DNA of 64,000 bases from CADEEN01 sp963783785 (GTDB taxonomy: Bacteria; Pseudomonadota; Gammaproteobacteria; Burkholderiales; Burkholderiaceae_C), in assembly GCA_963783785.1 (NCBI GenBank), contig CAWAOQ010000006.1, positions 62,001-126,000 of the forward strand. Direction: 5' to 3'. The notes beneath the pieces were generated by a model that saw nothing but the letters and a program-made list of their open reading frames with translations, was not told where the DNA came from and did not search any database. The position numbers and the translations under genes were made by a program. The stretch's first letter is position 1. Each line of letters begins with the position of its first letter. Positions 15,614 through 24,394 of the stretch are shown piece after piece.

Positions 15614-18178
15614 ATGCTGCTCGAACGCCAGCCCGCGCTCGACGCCTTGTCGACGCTGCGCGAACAGGCCGCCGCCGGGCGGGGGCAGGTCGCGCTGCTC
15701 GGCGGCGAGGCCGGCATCGGCAAGACCACGTTGTTGCGCGAATTCGCGCGCGACGCGGTATGGGGCGCCTGCGACCCGCTGTTCACGCCGCGCCCGCTCG
15801 GCCCCCTGCGCGACATGGCCGCCGGCCTGGGCGGCGCGGTACCGGCGACGCTGGCACGCGAAGCGGGCCGCGTCGCCATTTTCGACGCCGTGCTCGACGC
15901 GCTCGGCCGCGACGCACGCTGTCTCGTCTTCGAGGACGTCCACTGGGCCGACGAAGCCACACTGGATCTGATCGCCTGGCTGGGCCGGCGCATCGAGCGC
16001 ACACGCACCCTGCTGCTGGCCAGCTACCGCGACGATGAGATCGGTGCCAGCCACCCTTTGCGGCGCGTGCTCGGCGCCTTGCCCGGCGCGGCACGCATCG
16101 CGCTGCCGCGGCTGTCGGCCGACGCCGTGCGACGGCTCGCCGGCCCACGCGCGGTCGACGCACAGGCGCTGCACCGTGTCAGCGGTGGCAACCCGTTCTT
16201 CGTGACCGAGCTGATCGCCATCGGCAGCGCACAAGGTGTGCCGCCGACGGTGCGCGACGCGGTGCTGGCGCGCATCGCGCCGCTGCCCGCCGCCGCGCGC
16301 GCGGTGCTCGAAATCGCCGCCGTGCTCGGGCCCCACATCGACGCAGCGCTGCTCGAGGCGGTGGCCGGCGGCGACGCGGCGACGCTGGAGGCCTGCCTGG
16401 CGGCCGGCGTGCTCCAGGACGCGGGCAGCACGCTCGAGTACCGCCATGAACTGGCGCGCCAGGCGGTGCTCGGATCACTGTCGTCACCCCGCAGGCAAGA
16501 CCTGCACCGGCGCGCACTGCAGGCCCTGCGCGCCGCGCCGGGTATTGATCCGGCAAGACTGGCTGAACACGCCGAGGCCGCGCAGGACCGCGAGGCGGTG
16601 CTCGACTTCGCACGGCAGGCTGCGCGCCAGGCCGTCGCAGTCGGCGCGCGGCGCGAGGCCAAGGCGCAGTACGAACGCGCCTTGCGCTGGGCCGATCGCC
16701 TGCCGCCGACCGAACTGGCCAGCCTGCTCGAGGCGTTCGCGTGGGAGTGCCTGGCGGTCGGCGCCTCGCAGGCCGGCATCGAGGCGCGCCGGCGCGCGAT
16801 CGCGCTGTGCGCGCAACTCGGCGAGGTCGCTCGCCAGGCCGAGAACCTGTGCCGCCTGACCAACCTGCTGGTCAACGCCGGCCGTGATGCGGAAGCCGCC
16901 GAGGCGCTGCAACAGGCCTTCGATCTGCTGCGGCCGCTGCCGCCCTGCCGCGAACTGGCCTACGCCTGGCGCACCCAGGCCCACCTCAGCATGATGCGCA
17001 GCGACGATGACGAGGCCATCCGCGCGGGCGACGAGGCCATCGCGCTGGCCGAGCGCTTCGGCGACCTGGAGGCGCTGATCTCGGCGCTCAACTCGCAGGG
17101 CGCGGCACTGACGCACTTCGACTTCGAGGCCGGCTGCGCGAAGCTCGAGCGCAGCCGCCAGCTGGCGCAGGACAACGGTCGCATGAACCAGGTCTTCGGC
17201 GCCGAGATCAACCTCGGCGAGACCGCGCTCGAAGCCCACCGCTTCGTCCGCGCCGAGCCCCATCTGCTGGCCGCGATCAAGACCGCCGACGACCTGCAGA
17301 TGGACGCCTCACCGGCGCAAGGCGCGCTGGCCTGCTGCTGGTTGCACCTCGGTCGCTGGGACGAAGCCGGCGAACTCGCGCTCCAGGTGTTGAGCAGCGG
17401 TCTCGAGCCGCGGGTCGCACACGTCATGGCGCGCGTGGCCCTCGGGCGCCTGCGCGCGCGGCGCGGCGACGCCGGTGTCTGGGATGCGCTCGACGCGGCC
17501 ATGGCGATGGCGCAGCGCGCCGGCCTGCTGCAATACGTGGCGCCGGTGCGGATCGCGCGGGCCGAGGCGGCGTGGCTCGAGGGCGATGCGGCGCGTTGCC
17601 GTGACGAGGCGCGCTCGGCCTTCGAGCTGGCGCAGCGCCATCGTCACACCTGGTACGTCGGCGAGCTGGCGTATTGGCGCCAGCTCGCGGCCGATGCGGT
17701 CGATCTGCCCGCCTACGCGGCCGCGCCGTACGCCCTGCAGATGGCGGGCCGCTGGCGCGAAGCCGCGCAGGCCTGGCGCGAACTGGCCTGCCCGTACGAA
17801 GAGGCGCGCGCGCTGGCCGATGGCGACGTCGACGCGCAGCGCGAGGCGCTGTCGACCTTCGAACGCCTGGGCGCTCGACCCGCCGCCGAAGCCCTGCGCC
17901 GCGCCTGCTGGAGGCCGGCGTGCGCGGACCGCGCAGCTCCACGCGGCGAACACCCGTTCGGCCTGACGACGCGCGAGCTGCAGATCCTGCGTTTGCTGTG
18001 CGACGGCCTGCGCAACGCCGAGATCGCCGAGCGCCTGAGCCGCTCGGTGCGCACCGTCGACCACCACCTGGCGGCGGTGTTCGCCAAGCTCGGTGTCGAC
18101 TCGCGCCTGGCCGCGATCCAGGCCGCGCAGCGCGCGGGGCTGGCGCCGCAATCTGGGCAAGCGCCAGCCGCAAAGTAG
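15614..18178 (+). CDS. LuxR-family transcriptional regulator with AAA/STAND ATPase domain (LAL type)
   Basis: Large regulator of 854 residues. An N-terminal P-loop ATPase has Walker A GGEAGIGKTT at about residues 30-39 and Walker B CLVFEDVHWAD at about 101-111. A helical TPR-like middle region follows (about 330-750). The C-terminal LuxR/NarL helix-turn-helix is at about 783-840 (LTTRELQILRLLCDGLRNAEIAERL..SVRTVDHHLAAVFAKLGV). This layout is that of MalT/LAL regulators, which respond to an unknown inducer. Start at 15614, just after metG. The two DUF4242 genes downstream in the same direction are possible targets, but no operator was identified. Confidence 0.88.
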   Translation: MLLERQPALDALSTLREQAAAGRGQVALLGGEAGIGKTTLLREFARDAVWGACDPLFTPRPLGPLRDMAAGLGGAVPATLAREAGRVAIFDAVLDALGRDARCLVFEDVHWADEATLDLIAWLGRRIERTRTLLLASYRDDEIGASHPLRRVLGALPGAARIALPRLSADAVRRLAGPRAVDAQALHRVSGGNPFFVTELIAIGSAQGVPPTVRDAVLARIAPLPAAARAVLEIAAVLGPHIDAALLEAVAGGDAATLEACLAAGVLQDAGSTLEYRHELARQAVLGSLSSPRRQDLHRRALQALRAAPGIDPARLAEHAEAAQDREAVLDFARQAARQAVAVGARREAKAQYERALRWADRLPPTELASLLEAFAWECLAVGASQAGIEARRRAIALCAQLGEVARQAENLCRLTNLLVNAGRDAEAAEALQQAFDLLRPLPPCRELAYAWRTQAHLSMMRSDDDEAIRAGDEAIALAERFGDLEALISALNSQGAALTHFDFEAGCAKLERSRQLAQDNGRMNQVFGAEINLGETALEAHRFVRAEPHLLAAIKTADDLQMDASPAQGALACCWLHLGRWDEAGELALQVLSSGLEPRVAHVMARVALGRLRARRGDAGVWDALDAAMAMAQRAGLLQYVAPVRIARAEAAWLEGDAARCRDEARSAFELAQRHRHTWYVGELAYWRQLAADAVDLPAYAAAPYALQMAGRWREAAQAWRELACPYEEARALADGDVDAQREALSTFERLGARPAAEALRRACWRPACADRAAPRGEHPFGLTTRELQILRLLCDGLRNAEIAERLSRSVRTVDHHLAAVFAKLGVDSRLAAIQAAQRAGLAPQSGQAPAAK

Positions 18179-18267
18179 GCAAGCCTGCCGACGCGGCGAA
18201 AACGCGCCGCGGCGATCCTTCTCGACATCGACGGCAGGGTGCCGTCGAACCTCGACAAGGAGACCGC

Positions 18268-18543
18268 ATGCCCCGCTACCTGATCGAACGCAATTTCCCC
18301 GACGGACTGTCGATCCCGATGAACGCCGACGGCCGCAAGGCCATCGCCGGCGTCGTCGCCAACAACGCCGAGCACGGCGTGACCTGGGTCCATTCCTACG
18401 TCACGCCCGACCGCAAGAACACCTTCTGCATCTACGACGCGCCGGCACCGGAGGCCATCCGCAAGGTGGCCGACCGCAACGGCCTGCCGGTGGGCCGCAT
18501 CACCGAGGTCAGCGTGCTCGACCCGTACTTCTACCAACCCTGA
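18268..18543 (+). CDS. DUF4242 domain-containing protein
   Basis: Small 91-residue protein without signal peptide: MPRYLIERNFPDGL, then VTWVHSYVTPDRKNTFCIYDAPAPEAIR and ITEVSVLDPYFYQP. This is the DUF4242 (ferredoxin-like, SCO4226-type) pattern. Some members bind nickel, but no function can be assigned here. The ATG follows an excellent AAGGAG site. The same leader, AAGGAGACCGC, precedes the next gene, a paralogue with a signal peptide. Confidence 0.82.
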   Translation: MPRYLIERNFPDGLSIPMNADGRKAIAGVVANNAEHGVTWVHSYVTPDRKNTFCIYDAPAPEAIRKVADRNGLPVGRITEVSVLDPYFYQP

Positions 18544-18558
18544 ACCAAGGAGACCGCG

Positions 18559-18915
18559 ATGAAATACCTTGCCGTGCCCGTCGTTGCCCTGTTGTTGGCC
18601 TGTGCGAGTGCCTTCGCGCAGACCGCACCGCCGCTGCAGCAGTACTTGATCGAACGCGAGATCAAGGGCGCCGGTGCGATGACGCCGGCGCAGTTGCGCG
18701 ATGCCGCGCAGAAGTCCAACGGCGTGCTGCGCGTGCTAGGCCCCGACATCCAGTGGGTGCACAGCTACGTGGCCGGCGACAAGATCTATTGCGTCTACAA
18801 CGCACCCAGCGAAGCGCTGATCAGGAGCCACGCCGAGCAGTCGGGCTTTCCGGCCAACCGGATCACGCTGGTGTCCGCGGTGATCGACCCGACGACCGCC
18901 AACCCCAGGCGCTGA
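18559..18915 (+). CDS. Exported DUF4242-like protein
   Basis: 118 residues: signal peptide MKYLAVPVVALLLACASAFAQ, then a DUF4242-like domain (LQQYLIEREIKGAGAM, IQWVHSYVAGDKIYCVYNAPSEALIR, ANRITLVSAVIDP) aligned with the upstream gene. It is probably periplasmic. It starts 15 bases after the neighbour's stop with the same ribosome-binding leader, so the pair is a tandem duplication in which one copy was given an export signal. Function unknown. The 171 bases downstream hold no recognised gene. Confidence 0.8.
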   Translation: MKYLAVPVVALLLACASAFAQTAPPLQQYLIEREIKGAGAMTPAQLRDAAQKSNGVLRVLGPDIQWVHSYVAGDKIYCVYNAPSEALIRSHAEQSGFPANRITLVSAVIDPTTANPRR

Positions 18916-19086
18916 TCGACCGCCCGGCGACGGGCGACAAGCTCGAGCAGGCGGGCGTCTTGGCACAAGCTCAACGACCGCGGATCCAGCCACCGCGCGC
19001 TTCGCTACGAGGGCAGCTCCTTGTCGCCCGACCAGTGCGACTAGAATAAACACGGGACGCACATCGCATTAACATACCCGGAACGC

Positions 19087-19326
19087 ATGGAGCTGAAGAC
19101 AGCGCGGCTCACGCTGCTGATAGATCCGGCCAAGAAGGCAGCCTTCGAGAGGCTGTGCGCCCTGCAGGACCAGACCCCTTCGCAGGTGGTGCGTCAACTG
19201 ATCCGCGACTATCTCGCACACCACGGGGCCTCGTTCGTGCCGAGCGGCGCGAGCGCCGAGGCGGCCGCAGCGCCACAGAACGCTGAGCGACAGCGGCGCA
19301 ACGCGGCGCGCCGGCGAAAGCGATGA
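19087..19326 (+). CDS. Ribbon-helix-helix (CopG/Arc-like) small DNA-binding protein
   Basis: 79 residues. The N-terminal 45 (LKTARLTLLIDPAKKAAFERLCALQDQTPSQVVRQLIRDYLAHHG) form a beta-strand plus two helices, as in RHH repressors. The tail is Ala-rich and then very basic (RQRRNAARRRKR), which could aid nucleic-acid binding. Its stop overlaps the hyfB start (ATGA), so it is the first gene of the hydrogenase-4-like operon and may autoregulate it. No toxin gene is adjacent, which argues against a toxin-antitoxin role. Confidence 0.7.
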   Translation: MELKTARLTLLIDPAKKAAFERLCALQDQTPSQVVRQLIRDYLAHHGASFVPSGASAEAAAAPQNAERQRRNAARRRKR

Positions 19327-21329
19327 CGCACTGGCTGCACATCGACTGGGTGCTGATCGTGGTCGCGGCCTGGCTGTTGGTGGGTCTGGCCGGGGTGTTC
19401 GCGCTGCGCCGCTTCCGGTTCGTTTCCCGCATCCTGTTTCCAGCGGGCGGTGCGATCGGTGTGCTGCTGTTTGGCGTGGCGATGAGCGCGGTGTTCAACG
19501 GCACCGAGGTGGCCGTGCTGCCGATCGGCCTGCCGACGCTGCCCTTCCATCTGCGCCTGGACAGCCTCGCGGCCTTCTTCCTGATGGTGATCGGCGCCAC
19601 CGCTGCCGGCGTCTCGGCCTTCGCCGCCGGCTACTTCCGAAAGGGCGAGGGCACGCCACCGGGCCTGTTGTGCCTCGAATACCACGTCTTCCTCGCCAGC
19701 ATGGTCGGCGTGGTGCTGGCTGACGATGCCTATGCCTTCATGGTGATGTGGGAGACGATGGCGCTGTCCTCGTTCTTCCTCGTCACGGCCAACCACCGCA
19801 TCGCCGAGATCCGGCGTGCCGGCTATCTCTACCTGCTGGTGGCGCACGTAGGTGCGATCGGCATCCTGATGTGCTTCGGCGTGCTGCAAGCCAACACTGG
19901 CGACTACACCTTTGCCAACATGCGGGCGCAGGCGCTGTCGCCATTCTGGGCCTCGGCCGCGTTCGGGCTGGCGGTACTCGGCTTCGGCGCCAAGGCCGGC
20001 ATCCTGCCACTGCATATCTGGCTGCCCGAGGCCCACCCGGCGGCGCCCTCGCCAGTCTCGGCGCTGATGAGCGGGGTGATGTTGAAGACCGCGATCTACG
20101 GCCTGCTGCGCGTCATCTTCGACCTGTTGCACCTGCAGCTGTGGTGGTGGGGCGGCGTGCTGCTGGCGCTGGGCCTGGCCACGGCCCTGTTCGGTGTCGT
20201 CTTCGCCGCGGTGCAGGTCGACATGAAGCGGCTGCTCGCCTACTCGTCGATCGAGAACATCGGCGTACTGCTGGCCGGCATCGGCCTCACCGTCGTCTTC
20301 GCGGCCTACGACATGAAGCCGATGGCGGCGCTGGCGCTCACCGCGAGCCTGTACCACGTCGCCAGCCACGCCCTTTTCAAGAGCCTGCTCTTTCTCGGCA
20401 CCGGATCGGTGCTGCACGCGACCTCCGAACGCAACCTCGGCAAGCTCGGCGGGCTGATCCGCAGCATGCCCTGGGTCGCCTGGATCACGCTGGTCGGCGT
20501 GCTGGCCAGCGCGGGGCTGCCGCCGCTGGGCGGCTTTGTCTCGGAGTGGCTGCTGCTGCAAAGCTTCCTGTTCACGCCGGGCCTGCCGCACTCGGTGCTC
20601 AACATGCTGATTCCGGTGGTGGCGGCGCTGATCGCGCTGGTGGCCGCGCTGGCGGGCTACACCATGGTCAAGTTCTTCGGCATCATCTTTCTCGGCCAGC
20701 CGCGCGAAGAGAAGCTCGCCCAGGCCCACGATGCCGGGTATTGGGAGCGTGCCGGCATGCTGTGGCTGGTGGCCGGCTGCATCGCGCTGGGCCTGCTGCC
20801 CAGCCAGTTCATCCAGGTCATCGACCCGGTCACGCAACAGCTCGTCCATGCGGGGCTGGGCCAGACGGTGGCCGCCAGCGGCTGGCTGCTCGCACCATCG
20901 GGCGTCGAGCGGGCCAGCTACGGGCCGGCGATCTTCCTGCTCGGCGTAGCGGCCAGCTTCGCGCTGGCCTGGCTGCTGGTCCGCAGGCTCTACCACGGCC
21001 GGCTGCGGCGCGCGCCCCCCTGGGCCTGCGGCTTCCCACGGCCGAACGCTCGCATGCAGGACACGGCCGAGGGCTTCGGCCAGCCGATCCGGCAGATCTT
21101 CGAGCCCTTCTTTCGCATGCAGCGTGAATTGCCGAGCCCCTTCGACACCCAGCCGCGCTACCGAGTGACACTCGAAGACCATTTCTGGCATTGGCTCTAC
21201 CTGCCGATCGCCGCGGTCGTGGTCCGCACCGCGCGGCTGATAGGCCTGCTGCAGCAGGGCCGCATCGCGGTCTATCTGCTGTTCAGCTTCCTGACGCTGA
21301 TCGCGATGCTGCTGGTGGTGACAAGGTGA
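19323..21329 (+). CDS. hyfB: Hydrogenase-4 component B homologue (antiporter-like membrane subunit)
   Basis: Polytopic membrane protein of 668 residues in the NuoL/MrpA/HyfB family, which moves protons or Na+. Typical stretches: YAFMVMWETMALSSFFLV, GFGAKAGILPLHIWLPEAHPAAPSPVSALMSGVMLKTAIYGLLR, and DMKRLLAYSSIENIG. These carry the lysine and glutamate of the ion channel. It is the first structural gene of a hyfB-C-E-F-G-I set. The start overlaps the RHH gene stop and the end overlaps the hyfC start. Intact. Confidence 0.9.
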   Translation: MTHWLHIDWVLIVVAAWLLVGLAGVFALRRFRFVSRILFPAGGAIGVLLFGVAMSAVFNGTEVAVLPIGLPTLPFHLRLDSLAAFFLMVIGATAAGVSAFAAGYFRKGEGTPPGLLCLEYHVFLASMVGVVLADDAYAFMVMWETMALSSFFLVTANHRIAEIRRAGYLYLLVAHVGAIGILMCFGVLQANTGDYTFANMRAQALSPFWASAAFGLAVLGFGAKAGILPLHIWLPEAHPAAPSPVSALMSGVMLKTAIYGLLRVIFDLLHLQLWWWGGVLLALGLATALFGVVFAAVQVDMKRLLAYSSIENIGVLLAGIGLTVVFAAYDMKPMAALALTASLYHVASHALFKSLLFLGTGSVLHATSERNLGKLGGLIRSMPWVAWITLVGVLASAGLPPLGGFVSEWLLLQSFLFTPGLPHSVLNMLIPVVAALIALVAALAGYTMVKFFGIIFLGQPREEKLAQAHDAGYWERAGMLWLVAGCIALGLLPSQFIQVIDPVTQQLVHAGLGQTVAASGWLLAPSGVERASYGPAIFLLGVAASFALAWLLVRRLYHGRLRRAPPWACGFPRPNARMQDTAEGFGQPIRQIFEPFFRMQRELPSPFDTQPRYRVTLEDHFWHWLYLPIAAVVVRTARLIGLLQQGRIAVYLLFSFLTLIAMLLVVTR

Positions 21330-22273
21330 CGCTCTATGCCTTCACGTCGCAAGTGATGGCCATCGTGGCCGCGCTGCTGCTGGCGCCGCTGCTGGCCGGC
21401 TGGGTCAACCAGTGCCGCGCGTGGCTGCAAAACCGCTCGGCGCCCAGCCTGCTTCAGCCCTACCGCTTGCTGCACAAGCTCTTCAACAAGGAGTCGGTGG
21501 TGGCGGAGCACGCGTCGCAGGTGTTCCGCTCGGCGCCGTACATCGTGTTCGGCTGCATGGCACTGGCCTGCGCGATCATCCCGACCCTCTCGACCGACCT
21601 GCCATTGGCGCCGGCGGCCGACGCCATTGCGCTGGTCGGCCTGTTTGCGCTGGCCCGGGTCTTCATCTCGCTGGCGGCGATGGACATCGGCACCGCCTTC
21701 GGCACGCTCGGCGCGCGGCGCGAGATGCTGATCGGCTTCCTGGCCGAGCCGGCACTGCTGATGGTGCTCTTTTCGGCATCGCTGATTTCCCAGTCCACTT
21801 CGCTGACGACGATGGTCGAGACGCTGGCCCACCGCGACCTGGCCATCTACCCCGGCCTGGCCTTCGCCGGCGTGGCCTTCACGATGGTGGCACTGGCCGA
21901 GAACGCGCGCGTGCCGGTCGACAACCCGGCGACGCACCTCGAACTGACGATGATCCACGAGGCGCTGATCCTCGAATATTCCGGCCGCCACCTGGCGCTG
22001 CTCGAGTGGGCCGCCAGCCTCAAGCTGTTCGCGTACTCGTGCATCGGCCTGGCGCTGTTCTTCCCGTGGGGTATCGCCGAGGCGGATGCCCCGCTGGAAC
22101 TGCTGCTCGCGTTGCCGGTGCTGGTGCTCAAGCTGGCGGCCGGCGGCATCGGTCTCGCGCTGCTCGAAACCGCGAGCGCAAAGATGCGCATCTTCCGGGT
22201 TCCCGAGTTCCTGGCCACCGCGTTCCTGCTCGCCGTGATCGGCCTGCTGGTGCACATCCTGCTGGGTCAATGA
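21326..22273 (+). CDS. hyfC: Hydrogenase-4 component C homologue (NuoH-like subunit)
   Basis: NuoH/HycD-type membrane subunit of 315 residues. It anchors the hydrophilic arm and forms the quinone-site-like joint. GTG at 21326 overlaps the hyfB stop (GTGA). Recognisable: QPYRLLHKLFNKESVVAEHAS near the N-terminus, then MDIGTAFGTLGARREMLIGFLAEPAL. ENARVPVDNPATHLELTMIHEALILEYSG is the NuoH loop with conserved acidic residues. About eight transmembrane helices by hydrophobicity. Intact. Confidence 0.9.
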   Translation: MTLYAFTSQVMAIVAALLLAPLLAGWVNQCRAWLQNRSAPSLLQPYRLLHKLFNKESVVAEHASQVFRSAPYIVFGCMALACAIIPTLSTDLPLAPAADAIALVGLFALARVFISLAAMDIGTAFGTLGARREMLIGFLAEPALLMVLFSASLISQSTSLTTMVETLAHRDLAIYPGLAFAGVAFTMVALAENARVPVDNPATHLELTMIHEALILEYSGRHLALLEWAASLKLFAYSCIGLALFFPWGIAEADAPLELLLALPVLVLKLAAGGIGLALLETASAKMRIFRVPEFLATAFLLAVIGLLVHILLGQ

Positions 22274-22274
22274 C

Positions 22275-22934
22275 ATGAGCCCGCTGTTCACGCAGTTCAT
22301 CAACCTGCTCGGCGCGGGGCTGCTGCTGCTGGCCTTCGCGATGATCTCGCAGCGCCGCATCCTGTCGCTGATCCATCTGTTCACGCTGCAGGGTGCGACC
22401 CTGGTCGTCGCCACCGCAGTCGTCGGCTACGTGACGCATCAGCCGCATCTGTACGTGTCGGCGGCGATCACCTTCGCACTCAAGGTGGTGCTGATTCCTT
22501 GGCTGCTGCATCGCGTGATCGACCGCCTGAACGTGCGCTGGGACCTCGAAACACTGATCAACATCCCGACCACGATGCTGATCGGCATCGGCCTGGTGAT
22601 CTTCGCCTTCAACCTGGCGCATCCGATCTCGCAGCTGTCGACGACGATCGCCCACGGCTCGCTGGGCATCGCACTGGCCTGCGTGCTGCTGTCCTTCCTG
22701 ATGATGATCACGCGGGCCAAGGCGGTGCCGCAGGTGATCGCCTTCCTGTCGATGGAAAACGGTCTGTTCTTCGCCGCCACCTCGGCCACCTACGGCATGC
22801 CGATGGTGGTGGAACTCGGCATCGCTCTGGACGTGCTGATCGGCGTGCTGATCCTGGGCGTGTTCATGTTCCAGATCCGCGAACAGTTCGACAGCCTCGA
22901 CATCCGCCACCTCGAACAGCTGAAAGAAGACTGA
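22275..22934 (+). CDS. hyfE: Hydrogenase-4 component E homologue
   Basis: 219-residue membrane protein of the HyfE family; its C-terminal half resembles NuoK. Hydrophobic segments run through the protein (for example LLGAGLLLLAFAMIS, FALKVVLIPWLLHRVID, VIAFLSMENGLFFAATSATYGMP). The SMENGLFF element and the buried glutamate in MVVELGIALDVLIGVLILGVFMF are typical. It starts 2 bases after the hyfC stop and ends 2 bases before hyfF. Intact. Confidence 0.9.
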   Translation: MSPLFTQFINLLGAGLLLLAFAMISQRRILSLIHLFTLQGATLVVATAVVGYVTHQPHLYVSAAITFALKVVLIPWLLHRVIDRLNVRWDLETLINIPTTMLIGIGLVIFAFNLAHPISQLSTTIAHGSLGIALACVLLSFLMMITRAKAVPQVIAFLSMENGLFFAATSATYGMPMVVELGIALDVLIGVLILGVFMFQIREQFDSLDIRHLEQLKED

Positions 22935-22935
22935 C

Positions 22936-24390
22936 TTGGAAACGCTGCTGTTCGTGCTCGGTATCCCGCTCGCGGGCGGCGCCGTGCTGGCGCTGGTCGG
23001 ACACCGCAACGTGGCGATGGAGATCAACGTCGCTTTCAGCCTGGGCACCTTCGTTGCCGCCTGCGTGCTCACGGCGCAGGTCATCACGGACGGTCCGCTG
23101 TTCGTCTGGAATCGCGAGTTCTTCATCGATGCGCTCAACGTCTTCCTGGTCACGCTGACCGCCTTCGTCGGCCTGACGACCGCGATCTTCTCGCGCCCCT
23201 ACATGCGCATCGAACGCGACCACGGCAAGATGACGCCGCCGCGCCTGCGCCTGTACCACAGCATGTACCAGTTGTTCAGCTTCACGATGCTGCTGGCGCT
23301 GATGACCAACAACATGGGCATCCTGTGGGTGGCGATGGAAGCCGCGACGCTGACCACCGTACTGCTGGTCAGCGTGTATCGCACGGCCGCCAGTCTCGAG
23401 GCGGCATGGAAGTACTTCATCCTGTGCGGCGTCGGCATCGCGCAGGCATTGTTCGGCACCGTGCTGATGTACATGGCGGCCGAGAAGGTGATCGGCAGCG
23501 AAGGTGGCGCGTTGCTGTGGACCAATCTCAACGCCGTCAAGGGCCAACTCGACCCGCACATCATCACGCTGGCGTTCGTCTTCCTGTTCGTCGGCTACGG
23601 CACCAAGGTCGGACTGGTGCCGGTGCACAACTGGCTGCCCGATGCACATGCCGAAGGCCCTACACCGGTCTCGGCAGTGCTGTCGGGGCTGCTGCTCAAC
23701 GTCGCGCTGTACGCGATCCTGCGCTGCAAGGTGCTGACCGACGGCGCGCTCGAAAGCCCGCTGGCCGGCCGCATGATGATCGGCTTCGGCCTGATCTCCG
23801 TCGTCGCGGCGGCCTTCCTGCTGACGCGGCAGAAGGACGTCAAGCGCATGTTCGCCTATTCGTCGATCGAGCACATGGGGCTGATGACCTTTGCCTTCGG
23901 CCTCGGCGGGCCGATCGCCAATTTCGCGGGCCTGCTGCACATGACGGTGCACTCGCTGATCAAGTCGGCGATCTTCTTCGCCGTCGGCCACGCGGCGCAG
24001 AAGGCCGGCACGCAGGTGATGGAAGAGATCCGTGGCCTGATCAAGGTCAGCCCCACCGTGGCCTGGGGCCTGATGCTGGGCTCGCTGGCGATCCTGGGCA
24101 TGCCGCCATTCGGCGTCTTCGCCAGCGAATTCCTCATCATCACCACAGCGATGCGCGAGCAGCCGTGGGCCACACCGTTCCTGCTGGTGGCGCTCGGCGT
24201 CGCGTTCGCGTCGGTGTTTGCCAGGGTGCAGCCGATGGTCTTCGGCGACACCACCCTCAAGCCGCTGGCGCACCCGCCGGCGCTGATACCTGTCTTCGTG
24301 CATCTGGCGATCGGCCTGATGCTGGGCCTGTATATCCCGCCGTACCTCGACGCCTGGTACCGCGAGGCGGCGCGGATGATCGGTGGTTGA
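22936..24390 (+). CDS. hyfF: Hydrogenase-4 component F homologue (antiporter-like subunit)
   Basis: 484-residue NuoN/NuoM-like proton-translocating subunit. The start is TTG at 22936, chosen because the reading frame opens directly after hyfE and the first residues METLLFVLGIPLAGG are family-like. Channel motifs: NNMGILWVAMEAATLTTVLLV, YGTKVGLVPVHNWLPDAHAEGPTPVSAVLSGLLLNVALYA, and DVKRMFAYSSIEHMGL. The last helix ends in PPYLDAWYREAARMIGG. It overlaps or abuts the hyfG start. Intact. Confidence 0.9.
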   Translation: METLLFVLGIPLAGGAVLALVGHRNVAMEINVAFSLGTFVAACVLTAQVITDGPLFVWNREFFIDALNVFLVTLTAFVGLTTAIFSRPYMRIERDHGKMTPPRLRLYHSMYQLFSFTMLLALMTNNMGILWVAMEAATLTTVLLVSVYRTAASLEAAWKYFILCGVGIAQALFGTVLMYMAAEKVIGSEGGALLWTNLNAVKGQLDPHIITLAFVFLFVGYGTKVGLVPVHNWLPDAHAEGPTPVSAVLSGLLLNVALYAILRCKVLTDGALESPLAGRMMIGFGLISVVAAAFLLTRQKDVKRMFAYSSIEHMGLMTFAFGLGGPIANFAGLLHMTVHSLIKSAIFFAVGHAAQKAGTQVMEEIRGLIKVSPTVAWGLMLGSLAILGMPPFGVFASEFLIITTAMREQPWATPFLLVALGVAFASVFARVQPMVFGDTTLKPLAHPPALIPVFVHLAIGLMLGLYIPPYLDAWYREAARMIGG

Positions 24391-24394
24391 GCTC

